A stretch of DNA of 9,407 bases. Source: Lachnoclostridium sp. UBA1241 (GTDB lineage Bacteria; Bacillota; Clostridia; Lachnospirales; Lachnospiraceae). Below, one piece after another: positions 1 to 6,237 of the stretch. The stretch spans positions 258-9,664 of the forward strand of contig DBWJ01000077.1 in NCBI GenBank assembly GCA_002308955.1, in the 5' to 3' direction. The position numbers and the translations under genes are program-made. Position 1 is the first letter of the stretch; every line of letters starts with the position of its first letter. The notes below the pieces were generated by a model. That model was not told the DNA's origin. It was given only the letters and a program-made list of their open reading frames with translations, and did not search any database.

Positions 1-56
1 GAACCGATAACCTGCTGATTACAAGTCAGCTGCTCTGCCAATTGAGCCACATCGGC
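1..56 (-). tRNA. tRNA-Thr (TGT), 3' end cut by window edge
   Basis: Read on the minus strand from position 56, this shows acceptor 5' strand GCCGATG, a D arm with stem GCTC/GAGC, an anticodon arm with stem GCTGA/TCAGC around loop CTTGTAA (anticodon TGT, threonine), a 5-nt variable loop and the start of the T arm (ATCGGTTC). The remaining T arm and the 3' acceptor strand lie outside the window. It is the second tRNA of a minus-strand unit behind tRNA-Glu, with a 141-bp spacer and no convincing promoter of its own. Confidence 0.95.
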
Positions 57-197
57 ACATGTAGATAGGGGGGACCCGCTTTAGCGGGGAGAACCTGTCT
101 GCTCTGCGCACACCCACATCGCGAAGCGATTTTTAATGGTGTGTGCATCCCGTCAATTGCACCTAAGTAAAACAATAACCAGGACAACCCTCATCTA
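57..197. other. Spacer between tRNA-Glu and tRNA-Thr with two hairpins
   Basis: There is no gene here. On the minus strand, 75-88 forms a 5-bp hairpin (CCCGC/GCGGG, 4-nt loop) just before tRNA-Thr. Further upstream, around 108-150, an imperfect stem (GCACAC paired with GTGTGC, extended past a bulged A) encloses a perfect inner hairpin ATCGC-TTC-GCGAT. Neither has a T-tract, so they look like pre-tRNA processing structure rather than terminators. That reading is inference. Confidence 0.5.
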
Positions 198-269
198 TGA
201 CTCCAAGGGGATTTGAACCCCTGTTACCGCCGTGAAAGGGCGATGTCTTAACCGCTTGACCATGGAGCC
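198..269 (-). tRNA. tRNA-Glu (TTC)
   Basis: On the minus strand a complete 72-nt cloverleaf can be drawn. The acceptor strands GGCTCCA and TGGAGTC pair, with discriminator A at 198. The anticodon loop CTTTCAC carries TTC (glutamate), and the T arm is AGGGG-TTCAAAT-CCCCT. The CCA end is not encoded, because the bases after the discriminator read TAG. It is the first gene of a tRNA unit that continues with tRNA-Thr and has a near-consensus promoter directly upstream. Confidence 0.97.
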
Positions 270-281
270 GAACACTGATTG

Positions 282-310
282 ATTATATACGGAAACTCGC
301 GAAAAGTCAA
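282..310 (-). promoter_or_regulatory. Sigma-70/SigA promoter of the tRNA-Glu-tRNA-Thr unit
   Basis: On the minus strand there is TTGACT at 305-310, a spacer of exactly 17 bp and a perfect TATAAT at 282-287. The -10 box ends 12 bp before the mature 5' end of tRNA-Glu, so transcription would start a few bases upstream of it. The -35 box lies inside an inverted repeat (GAAAAGT at 301-307 with ACTTTTC at 316-322), which may be coincidental. The close match to consensus suits a strongly expressed stable-RNA gene. Confidence 0.88.
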
Positions 311-352
311 CAAGAACTTTTCACCCGCTTCACTTTCCTTTCGGTTCCGTGG

Positions 353-910
353 TTATCCGAAAAGCGTTTCCACATACCATTTGTATTCTTTCCACACCGG
401 ATAATCAGAAAGCTCCGAAATCGCCTCAAGAATCTCGGTATAATACCAGCCGTGGAGCTGCTTGTCCTTCATGTTAAACTGGTTCCACACCGCGTCTCCG
501 ATGCGCAGATAGGACTGGTACGTGGCGCGCAGATTGGAGAGTTTGTCGCCGAGGGTGATTATCTTCACGGCCATGTCCTTGGTCGCCTTAAGATGGTTGA
601 TGGTCTCCTCTTTTCGGATCTTCCAGGTCTCCGATTTCGGAAGGTCCGGCCGCTTGTCCTCCGACTCGCACGCTACCAGTTCCGCAACGCGCGGACCGAA
701 GAAATTCCGTATAGTCTCTATGGAAACCTGCGCGTCCTCCACGACGTCATGAAGCGCCGCTGCCGCAAGAATGTCATCGTCAAGCGTCATCGTGGATACA
801 ATGGCCGCCACCTCCATCGGATGCACGATGTACGGCGAGCCGGTCCCTTTTCTTGTATATCCGCTGTGCGCGTCAACCGCGAATTGAATGGCATGATTGA
901 AATTGCTCAT
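353..910 (-). CDS. MESH1-like HD-domain (p)ppGpp hydrolase, 185 aa
   Basis: This is a single-domain HD phosphohydrolase of the SpoT/RelA hydrolase type, which removes pyrophosphate from the 3' position of (p)ppGpp and so lowers the stringent-response alarmone. Visible motifs are RKGTG.PYI.HP (residues 20-31), the HD box ALHDVVED (52-59, with His54, Asp55, Glu58, Asp59) and GDKLSNLR (121-128, with Asp122 and Asn126). With His30 these form the metal- and substrate-binding set of the family. The length fits stand-alone MESH1-type enzymes of about 180 aa; no synthetase or TGS/ACT domain is present. The ATG at 910 is preceded by a GAGAGGGA ribosome binding site. It lies downstream of a 72-aa gene, separated by a strong hairpin, and is followed by tRNA genes. 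Activity on ppGpp rather than another nucleotide is inferred from family membership. Confidence 0.85.
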   Translation of the reverse strand: MSNFNHAIQFAVDAHSGYTRKGTGSPYIVHPMEVAAIVSTMTLDDDILAAAALHDVVEDAQVSIETIRNFFGPRVAELVACESEDKRPDLPKSETWKIRKEETINHLKATKDMAVKIITLGDKLSNLRATYQSYLRIGDAVWNQFNMKDKQLHGWYYTEILEAISELSDYPVWKEYKWYVETLFG

Positions 911-935
911 GAACCCGTTCCCTCTCTACTGAAAC

Positions 936-961
936 GGGGAATCCCACGCATGGGATTCCCC
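936..961 (-). terminator. Perfect 11-bp hairpin between the 72-aa gene and the HD hydrolase gene
   Basis: GGGGAATCCCA (936-946) and TGGGATTCCCC (951-961) are perfect inverted repeats around a 4-nt loop. The structure follows the stop codon of the upstream gene by 10 bp and ends 25 bp before the hydrolase ATG. On the minus strand the hairpin is followed by GTTTCAGTAG, a poor U-tract, so full intrinsic termination is doubtful. Partial termination, mRNA stabilisation or attenuation of the hydrolase gene are all possible. Confidence 0.5.
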
Positions 962-971
962 AATTATCCGC

Positions 972-1190
972 CTAAAAGAGTTTTTTAATGGAACCAAGCG
1001 CACCCGCTGCGCTGTCAACCTTGATCTTGGCCTTTACGCCGTCAACAATCTTGTCGATTGCCTCAGCAGGCACCTTATCGCCCGCAACCTTCTTAACGGT
1101 CGCAGCGGGATCCTTCTGAAAAGCCTTCGTAAGGTCACCGTCTTTCGTAATCTTCTCTACCGCGTCTTTCACCATAGCAGCGATATCCAT
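972..1190 (-). CDS. Small conserved-type protein, 72 aa, unknown function
   Basis: I do not recognise a characterised family. The protein is lysine- and alanine-rich, predicted helical and soluble, with no signal peptide, membrane segment or cysteine. An N-terminal helical stretch leads to a F-x-K-DP motif (FQKDPAATVKKVAG, residues 24-37), then VPAEAIDKIVDGVKAKI, then a short tail ending in KKLF. The pattern hydrophobic-x-x-F-x-x-DP followed by a Gly and a Val/Leu-Pro turn recalls the helical leader domains of Nif11/NHLP-type precursor peptides, but the resemblance is weak and there is no core peptide, so I do not assign it. The gene is surely expressed: the ATG has a near-perfect AAGGAGGT site 7 bp upstream (1198-1205) and an extended -10 promoter behind that. 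It is followed by a strong hairpin and the (p)ppGpp hydrolase gene. Confidence 0.8.
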   Translation of the reverse strand: MDIAAMVKDAVEKITKDGDLTKAFQKDPAATVKKVAGDKVPAEAIDKIVDGVKAKIKVDSAAGALGSIKKLF

Positions 1191-1240
1191 AAATCATACC
1201 TCCTTCTCGGTTTCAAACTGCGAAACCTGTTATGCAAATG

Positions 1241-1249
1241 ATTATAGCA
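1241..1249 (-). promoter_or_regulatory. Extended -10 promoter of the 72-aa gene
   Basis: On the minus strand TGCTATAAT gives a perfect -10 hexamer (1241-1246) with the upstream TG of an extended -10 element. No good -35 box lies 16-18 bp upstream, as expected for extended -10 promoters. It is 36 bp before the AAGGAGGT site. A short GC-rich dyad (1256-1264) lies next to it upstream and could be an operator, though this is speculative. Confidence 0.65.
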
Positions 1250-1280
1250 TAGTTGCCCGCCGGGTGGGAAGAGGAATTTT

Positions 1281-1299
1281 CGCAAAATGGGATTTTGCG
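1281..1299 (-). terminator. Hairpin after the end of the NAD salvage operon
   Basis: CGCAAAAT (1281-1288) and ATTTTGCG (1292-1299) pair perfectly around a 3-nt loop, 12 bp after the stop codon of the NrtR-like gene. On the minus strand it is followed by AAAATTCC rather than a T-run, so it is a weak intrinsic terminator candidate. Its position, after the last gene of the unit and before the promoter of the next one, is its main support. Confidence 0.4.
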
Positions 1300-1311
1300 C
1301 CGGGCAGCGTC

Positions 1312-2130
1312 TTATTTTCTTCGGTACAGCTTCGCCGGCCGGTGTCCCGCGCCCTGCGTATACTCGTCGGTTTCGACAACGTAGTCGCTGACCTTCCGGC
1401 GGAAGTTGGCCGGAAGAATCTGGATGTTCATGACGGTCTCCTGCACCTTCTGAAGCGCCGTCAGCGTGAAGCGCTCCGGCAGGAAATCGAACAGCGTCTC
1501 ATAATTCCGTGCGCCCTCCCGAAGCGCGGTGAGCGCAGTCGCGATAATTCTTGCGTGGTCAAATGCGACACCGCCGCTTTCGACAATCTGAAACGTTGTC
1601 TTTCCGAATCGTGTCGCCTCTTCCCGAAGCACGGCACGAAGCTTCGTGTCCCCGTACTCGAGCGTCAGAATGCTCGCCCCGTCCTCCTGATCAAACCGGA
1701 TATCGAACCACTGCGCGTCGGAAGCGTCGTCACCGCCTGCCTGGCGCACCGAGTCCTCGCTGATAATCGAGGCAAATGCATGCGAAATCACCCAGCCTCT
1801 CGGATCCCGTCCGGGCTCGCTGAAGACGCCCACGGGCATGAGGGAGACGGGTGTCACATTTGCCTCCTCAGTCACCTCGCGGAAAGCGCATTCTTCAACG
1901 GTTTCGTCGGGTTTCAGAAAACCGCCGGGAAGCGCCCAGCAATCCTTGAAGGGATGCACTGCGCGCTTTACAAGGAGGATGGACAGCCTGTTTTCGGAGT
2001 CCATCTTGTAGTTGTTACTTTCCTCCGAGCGAATCATAAAGGCTGCGATGTCCGCCGTCACGGACGGTCTTGGGTACTTACTGATATCGTATTTTGAGAG
2101 ATATTCCTGCTCGCTCTGCTGCTTTTTCAT
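1312..2130 (-). CDS. nrtR: NrtR-type Nudix/winged-helix regulator of NAD metabolism, 272 aa
   Basis: NrtR proteins are repressors of NAD genes in which a Nudix domain binds ADP-ribose-type ligands and a C-terminal winged helix binds DNA. Here the Nudix box spans residues 70-92, with RE at 84-85 and EE at 88-89 intact and Asn in place of the last conserved Gly. The catalytic residues are therefore present and hydrolase activity remains possible. The C-terminus has the family pattern: FDHARII (190-196), FLPERFTLTALQKVQE (216-231), NFRRKV (242-247) and HRPAKLYR (263-270). The length fits NrtR and is longer than a plain Nudix hydrolase. The ATG overlaps the stop of the NadR-type gene by 4 bp (ATGA) and has AGAGGA in front. 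The context of pnuC and nadR makes NAD control the natural role. I found no operator in known NrtR form, so its target site is open. Confidence 0.85.
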   Translation of the reverse strand: MKKQQSEQEYLSKYDISKYPRPSVTADIAAFMIRSEESNNYKMDSENRLSILLVKRAVHPFKDCWALPGGFLKPDETVEECAFREVTEEANVTPVSLMPVGVFSEPGRDPRGWVISHAFASIISEDSVRQAGGDDASDAQWFDIRFDQEDGASILTLEYGDTKLRAVLREEATRFGKTTFQIVESGGVAFDHARIIATALTALREGARNYETLFDFLPERFTLTALQKVQETVMNIQILPANFRRKVSDYVVETDEYTQGAGHRPAKLYRRK

Positions 2131-3146
2131 ACCTTATCCTCTCCAATCAGCTTCTTCACTTCGCGGACGGCCTTTTCGTACCGCTCGGCGTACGCGCCGC
2201 TGATGCTTACGAACGCGCGTCCGTGGGAACGAAGCAGGTCCTTGATCTGATTGTTGTATTGCTCACGGTTGTCGCGGATTTCCGCGCTTCGTCCGCCTTC
2301 CAAAAAGAACTCGACATCCGGCTCCAGGTAAAGGATCAGGTCGTAACGGTTCAGCGCATCGATGGCATCCGCAAGCACGCGGTTTGCCTCAATCCGCGGG
2401 TCGTCCCCATCTAAGAAATCCATAAAGAATCTTGTAACGAGCGCATCCGTATCGATGAACAGAAGGCGGTTTCCCTTCTCTAACGCTTTCATCTCATTCA
2501 GCTTATGCTGCAGAAGAATCTCCGTATAATCCTCCGGCAGCATCATCGTATCCGTCCCGCTCCGCTCGGAGATGTCCCGGCCGGCCTCATCGATGTACTC
2601 CGCGTTGAACGCGTGCGCCAGGTTGATCGTCAGCGTGCTCTTTCCGGTGCTCTCGATGCCCATCAGAAGCACCTTCTTCGTATAGTACGGGCGCGCCACC
2701 TGCGGTATCCAGTCCCAGTGCGCGTAAGGATTCTTCCGGATCTCCGTGGAACTGATTCCGTTCCGTGGGAATATCACCAGCTCGCTCTCCGGGTAACACA
2801 CGTTCCAGAAGCTGCTCTCGTCATAGTCGCTTCCGCAGAAGACAACATCGATTCTCTTTCCGACCTGTCTCTTGACGTCTTCCGCGTCCTTCATCCATTG
2901 CTCCCGCGCATAGCCGGCCTTCGTTTCGGCATCGTCGGTGATGGTCAGGATTGTGACATTTCCGATATGCTTTGTCAGCTGATAAATCCAGCGGTAACGG
3001 ATTCTCACGTCAATTTCGTCCCGCTTATATCCGATGCTTAATACGATATAGAGTTCCTTGCACATCGCTGCAGCCTTCAGGATGCAGTCCACGTGCCCCA
3101 TATGAAGCGGATTGAACGATCCGCCGTACATTCCGACCTGATACAT
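2127..3146 (-). CDS. nadR: NadR-type bifunctional NMN adenylyltransferase / nicotinamide riboside kinase, 339 aa
   Basis: This cytoplasmic enzyme makes NAD from imported nicotinamide riboside: the kinase domain forms NMN and the adenylyltransferase domain joins it to AMP. The N-terminal nucleotidyltransferase domain has GMYGGSFNPLHMGH (residues 5-18, the GxFxPxHxGH signature) and the ISSTEIR motif at 131-137. The kinase domain begins with a Walker A loop GIESTGKST (163-171), with a Walker-B-like LLFIDTD at 228-234. Enterobacterial NadR is about 410 aa and carries an N-terminal helix-turn-helix repressor domain. That domain is absent here, so regulation falls to the NrtR-like protein. The start is the ATG at 3146 because GGAGG sits 5 bp upstream (3152-3156) and the Nudix-independent signature begins at once. 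A longer frame to 3242 would only add a basic stretch overlapping pnuC. Confidence 0.92.
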   Translation of the reverse strand: MYQVGMYGGSFNPLHMGHVDCILKAAAMCKELYIVLSIGYKRDEIDVRIRYRWIYQLTKHIGNVTILTITDDAETKAGYAREQWMKDAEDVKRQVGKRIDVVFCGSDYDESSFWNVCYPESELVIFPRNGISSTEIRKNPYAHWDWIPQVARPYYTKKVLLMGIESTGKSTLTINLAHAFNAEYIDEAGRDISERSGTDTMMLPEDYTEILLQHKLNEMKALEKGNRLLFIDTDALVTRFFMDFLDGDDPRIEANRVLADAIDALNRYDLILYLEPDVEFFLEGGRSAEIRDNREQYNNQIKDLLRSHGRAFVSISGAYAERYEKAVREVKKLIGEDKV

Positions 3147-3165
3147 ATATGCCTCCGTTCTGCCG

Positions 3166-3900
3166 TTACACGGCCTCTTCCGTGTGCTGCTCCGCGCCGG
3201 AAGCCTTCTCGTTCCGGTTCGCCTCACGGTACCACCGCACAAACATGATAATCGCGTTCACCAGGTAGATGGCCCACATCGCGAGAGTTGCAATCGTTTC
3301 GCCGCCCTTCGCAAAATCCACGGCCCACATGATGACCGTAACGATATCGACGACAACCCAGAGCACCCACTGCTCCATCAGCCGCCAGACGGAAAGAATC
3401 TGCGCGACGACCGAAACGACCGTGCTCATGCTGTCCACATACGGAAGGTTTCCTCCGAGGGCTGCGAGCACAAGGCCGTAAAGGAAGATCAGAAGTCCCG
3501 TCGCCGCATAAATCAATAACCCCTTCTTCCGGTTGAGCCGCTTCTTCACAACCTCTCCGGTGTCATCATTCATATGCTTTTTCCATACAAGCCACCCCAC
3601 CACGTTCATCGGCAGATAGTATGCAACGTTCAGCATAACCTCGCCGTAGTATTTTGCGCCAAATGCCACAAACGCGTACAGCGCGGAATTCACGGTTCCG
3701 AACAGGAAGGACGAGCGTTTTCCTTTGCCGGTCAGAATGACGCACCAAACTCCCGTAAGTGCCATGATCAGTCCGATTGCGTTCTCTCCCCAGTAGATGG
3801 AGAGTCCGAGAATCACTCCCGTTGCAAGTAAGAGCCACGCTATCTCCCAAAGTTTCCAGCCGGTCAGCTCGCTCTTAATATACTTTTTCAATCTCTCCAT
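3166..3900 (-). CDS. pnuC: PnuC-family nicotinamide riboside transporter, 244 aa
   Basis: PnuC proteins are inner-membrane facilitators that let nicotinamide riboside in, trapped by phosphorylation by the NadR kinase. The protein is strongly hydrophobic with about seven or eight membrane spans, the first near residues 17-37 and the last near 205-222. Family features include the FGTVNSALYAF segment (67-77), YYLPMNVVGW (94-103) and the QWVLWVVVD stretch (177-185), where the Trp-x-x-Trp-x-x-x-Asp pattern contributes to the substrate pocket. The C-terminus is a charged cytoplasmic tail rich in Glu. I chose the ATG at 3900 because AGAAAGGA lies 7 bp upstream (3908-3915). The longer frame to 3921 starts with TTG and would contain this site. 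The stop is 19 bp before the NadR-type gene, indicating co-transcription. The size is typical of the family. Related PnuT (thiamine) or PnuX transporters are possible, but nadR next door argues for nicotinamide riboside. Confidence 0.9.
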   Translation of the reverse strand: MERLKKYIKSELTGWKLWEIAWLLLATGVILGLSIYWGENAIGLIMALTGVWCVILTGKGKRSSFLFGTVNSALYAFVAFGAKYYGEVMLNVAYYLPMNVVGWLVWKKHMNDDTGEVVKKRLNRKKGLLIYAATGLLIFLYGLVLAALGGNLPYVDSMSTVVSVVAQILSVWRLMEQWVLWVVVDIVTVIMWAVDFAKGGETIATLAMWAIYLVNAIIMFVRWYREANRNEKASGAEQHTEEAV

Positions 3901-3939
3901 AACAGATTCCTTTCTCCCCAACTGCCTTTTCGTAGCATA

Positions 3940-4881
3940 TTACGCGATGATTTCCCCGCCGAAGCCGTCCCTGAGCCGGTTATCGGCGTCGTAAACGAGC
4001 CCCCTTGAATAACCATAGTCAACCATTTTCGTACTACGGCCGTAGAACTGAATGATTTTGCCTTCTTGCGATACATAAACCCCATCGCTGCAGTGGCAGA
4101 ATTCGTAGTCATAATAGCCTCTTGTGGAGAGTAAATCCGGATCATCCTCACGAATTACCGACTCGTAAGGGATCGACTGCTCCGCCGCATAGGCATTGAC
4201 CGGCGAACAGACCATAAATCCGACCTTCGGGACGCCGACTTCTATCGCGTAATCAAGAAACTTATGTGCCTCTTCCGCCGAATTAATCGCGTTCTTAAGA
4301 AGCATCGTATTGAACACCCAAAGGTCCTTATAGGAAACCGAATTCACGATTTCCTTCAATTCCTCCGTTCCCGGGATATCCGCGTTTTTGAACAGCTGCC
4401 GGTTCACCGCGTCGTTATAATGATGTCTGCTGATATGAATCGTCTCGAGGTGAACAAGGTCTTTGATCTCGTGCACGCGGCAAAGCCCGATGCCGTTCGT
4501 CGAAATCGCAAGCTCCAGATCATATCCGAAGATTTCAAACAGAATACTGATGACCTCATTTAAAAGCCCGACATCCGTGAAGGGCTCGCCGCCGGTAATC
4601 TTCACGCCGCGCACGCGGTCCTCTGCCCTGAGCCTCCGCATGACCGACGCAAAATGCTCCGTATCAATTCTTTGCTCCGTCTTCGTCCCTTTGGCGCAGC
4701 AGAACGGACAACTTGCCGGGCAATAGGATACGGGACACACGGAAAGCTGCAGCTGCACATTGTCCGGCTTCGGGCGGTAGTTTATGCCGTCCGTCGAGCA
4801 GATGTAATTCTTGACGCGAACCGGCTTTCCGAGGATATCAATGACCTTGGTCCGGTTTTCGCAGGTGTCGCATCTATCCAT
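3940..4881 (-). CDS. Radical SAM enzyme, unknown substrate, 313 aa
   Basis: Radical SAM enzymes use a 4Fe-4S cluster to cleave S-adenosylmethionine to a 5'-deoxyadenosyl radical. The cluster motif CxxxCxxC is at Cys54, Cys58 and Cys61 (CPASCPFC). It is followed by the SAM-binding GGEP at 97-100 and a STNG motif at 127-130, as in MoaA/SPASM-like enzymes. Extra cysteines stand out: CDTC near the N-terminus (Cys4, Cys7), Cys49, Cys62 and CHC near the C-terminus (Cys262, Cys264), which could hold an auxiliary metal site. No standard SPASM domain is evident and I cannot name the family. The ATG at 4881 is preferred: GGAG sits 7 bp upstream and the start lies 4 bp after the stop of the repeat-protein gene. 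The longer frame to 4920 overlaps that gene. PnuC follows after 39 bp. The substrate could be a neighbouring protein or a nucleotide-like metabolite; neither can be decided. Confidence 0.82.
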   Translation of the reverse strand: MDRCDTCENRTKVIDILGKPVRVKNYICSTDGINYRPKPDNVQLQLSVCPVSYCPASCPFCCAKGTKTEQRIDTEHFASVMRRLRAEDRVRGVKITGGEPFTDVGLLNEVISILFEIFGYDLELAISTNGIGLCRVHEIKDLVHLETIHISRHHYNDAVNRQLFKNADIPGTEELKEIVNSVSYKDLWVFNTMLLKNAINSAEEAHKFLDYAIEVGVPKVGFMVCSPVNAYAAEQSIPYESVIREDDPDLLSTRGYYDYEFCHCSDGVYVSQEGKIIQFYGRSTKMVDYGYSRGLVYDADNRLRDGFGGEIIA

Positions 4882-4885
4882 GGTA

Positions 4886-5857
4886 CTACTCCGTCTCAAT
4901 GTATCCGTTTTCGTCGACAAATCCGACGTTATAACGGATATACTCCAAATCGTAATCTATGCCCGGTCCCGATACACCGAGCATGCAGCGCCCGTACTTG
5001 TAAAAGGTCCTGCCGCCCGAGGTGACGGGAAGCAGCGACTGCCAAAAATGGTACCCGATACTGTGTTCCCCGATGACATAATGCTTTCCGCCCGCGTGAC
5101 GGGTGTTTTTGTCATCGAACAGGAATACGCGGGTCCGGTGGGATTGAATGTAGGTGCCGTACCTGGCTTTCCTCGTCTCGACTTCTTTTATCTTTCGTTC
5201 CACCTCACAGTCCGGTTCCGGATAGCCTTCCTTTAAAAGAAATTTCACCGCATCCCGCTCGTCTTCGACTGCTTCCGAGCCGGCCGGGAAGAATATGTTC
5301 CTCGTTCCGGGAACCTTTCCCATCGGGAATTTGTACGACACCGGGAACCCCCAGGTGTCATTGGTTGATACGAAAAGCCGGGAGATTCCCTTCGGAAGCC
5401 GGTTCGTCTTTTGGATGCCGAAAGCCTTGTCGGGGATATAGTAATTGTCTCCGATCTGCGGCACTTCGTAAGCCATGTACCGGGTCCCTCCATTGCATGC
5501 GCATTCCGATTTAATCCTTATGTACTCCTCGTCCGTATAAATGAGAATCTGATAGACCGTCTTCAGCTTATGAGATGCGTCAAAGGCGTATTCGCCGATC
5601 TTCTTCACGGAAGGAAATACCGTAGCATACTCCATCTCCATGCAGTCCATAAACGCGTTGCGGTTGACCGCCCGGATTCCATCCGGAATGACAATGCCCT
5701 GCATGTCACGGAAAGAAAAGGAACCCGAACCGATTGTGTGAATCGGGATGCCGCCTGCTTCGGTCGGGACAATCACACACTCGCCGTCCCCGTCCGTTTC
5801 ATAACTTAAAAGGCAGCCGTCAAGAACTACTGCTTTGTTGTCGATATACTCTGCCAT
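4886..5857 (-). CDS. BspA-like leucine-rich-repeat protein, 323 aa, unknown function
   Basis: Residues about 10-102 look like two to three degenerate BspA/LRR_5 repeats. The phrases IPIHTIGSGSFSFRDMQGIV, then IPDGIRAVNRNAFMDCMEM, then FPSVKKIGEYAFDASHKLKTV show the recurring Ile-Gly...AF......L..V pattern. From about residue 110 the protein is not recognisable to me; a Glu/Lys/Arg-rich stretch near 215-235 precedes an aromatic, Gly-rich C-terminal part with YHFWQSLLP. There is no signal peptide and no membrane segment, so unlike secreted BspA proteins it is probably cytoplasmic and may bind a partner protein. AAAGGA lies about 12 bp before the ATG at 5857, a somewhat long distance. The TAG stop is 4 bp before the radical SAM start codon, and the last codons contain that gene's ribosome binding site. 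The two are thus probably translationally coupled and may work together. Confidence 0.75.
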   Translation of the reverse strand: MAEYIDNKAVVLDGCLLSYETDGDGECVIVPTEAGGIPIHTIGSGSFSFRDMQGIVIPDGIRAVNRNAFMDCMEMEYATVFPSVKKIGEYAFDASHKLKTVYQILIYTDEEYIRIKSECACNGGTRYMAYEVPQIGDNYYIPDKAFGIQKTNRLPKGISRLFVSTNDTWGFPVSYKFPMGKVPGTRNIFFPAGSEAVEDERDAVKFLLKEGYPEPDCEVERKIKEVETRKARYGTYIQSHRTRVFLFDDKNTRHAGGKHYVIGEHSIGYHFWQSLLPVTSGGRTFYKYGRCMLGVSGPGIDYDLEYIRYNVGFVDENGYIETE

Positions 5858-5882
5858 TTTCCGTTAATTCCTTTCCGATGTA

Positions 5883-6146
5883 CTAGCATCTTCCGGCGCG
5901 CTCTTCTACGTGTTTCCTGTGCAGGCGCTCGGCTTCCCGGATGTCCTCCTCCGTGAGCGTGATGTTTTTCTGCTTCGTCTGCCATATTTCAGTGCTCGCG
6001 TGAAGCACCTGATCCACCAGTGCGATAAGCTCGGAAGGCGCCTGCTGTTCGGCGAGAATATCCCGCAGCTGGTGAACCGACACGGAGTCGGACGAATGCC
6101 TGTCAATTAGGGTGTTAATAAAACGGAGTAATGTTTCTTTGTCCAT
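5883..6146 (-). CDS. Small charged protein ending in Gly-Arg-Cys, paralogue A, 87 aa
   Basis: I do not recognise the family. It is a soluble, mostly helical, highly charged protein with a single cysteine as its last residue. It is a paralogue of the 90-aa protein encoded just upstream (6238-6510). Both start M-(D/N)-K followed by an acidic or polar residue and Leu, share L-x-EQ-x-AP-x-E/F near the middle (LAEQQAPSEL here, LKEQGAPKEF there), then an acidic ..L(T/A)..D(I/V)R segment, and both end in Gly-Arg-Cys. The ATG has AGAGGA 7 bp upstream. The stop is 25 bp before the repeat-protein gene. The identical cysteine-terminated ends suggest the C-terminus is functionally important, for example for metal binding, disulfide linkage or modification. 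That is inference. Confidence 0.75.
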   Translation of the reverse strand: MDKETLLRFINTLIDRHSSDSVSVHQLRDILAEQQAPSELIALVDQVLHASTEIWQTKQKNITLTEEDIREAERLHRKHVEERAGRC

Positions 6147-6201
6147 GTTTATATCCTCTTGTCGTTATCCTTTTATCTTCCATCATCAGCATACGTATAT
6201 G

Positions 6202-6231
6202 CCGCGCGGTTTGATCAAAAACTGCCACGCG
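6202..6231 (-). other. GC-rich stem-loop in the gap between the two small paralogues
   Basis: In the 91-bp gap on the minus strand, CGCGTGG can pair with CCGCGCG (one G-U pair), enclosing GTTT and AAAC that can extend the stem. No T-tract follows, so it does not look like a terminator. It could be an mRNA processing or stability element, or chance. No promoter of consensus quality is visible in this gap. Confidence 0.35.
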
Positions 6232-6237
6232 CTTCCG

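Noticed and set aside
301..322. Inverted repeat GAAAAGT/ACTTTTC as terminator of the HD hydrolase gene
   Set aside because: The 7-bp AT-rich stem with an 8-nt loop has no T-tract and overlaps the -35 box of the tRNA promoter; too weak to call.
963..968. GATAAT as a -10 box for the HD hydrolase gene
   Set aside because: The sequence 17 bp upstream (CCATTA) does not resemble a -35 box and there is no extended -10 TG.
452..988. 178-codon open frame on the plus strand
   Set aside because: It is antisense to the HD hydrolase and runs over the hairpin and the end of the 72-aa gene; no initiation signal or plausible protein features.
1264..2097. 277-codon open frame on the plus strand
   Set aside because: It lies antisense over the NrtR-like gene, has no ribosome binding site and gives a low-complexity Arg/His-rich protein; the minus-strand gene has clear Nudix and winged-helix motifs.
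2505..3041. 178-codon open frame on the plus strand
   Set aside because: It is antisense to the NadR-type gene, whose motifs fully explain the coding signal.
3147..3242. Longer N-terminus for the NadR-type protein, possibly a lost HTH domain
   Set aside because: The extra 32 residues are a basic, low-complexity out-of-frame reading of the pnuC end; GGAGG directly precedes the ATG at 3146.
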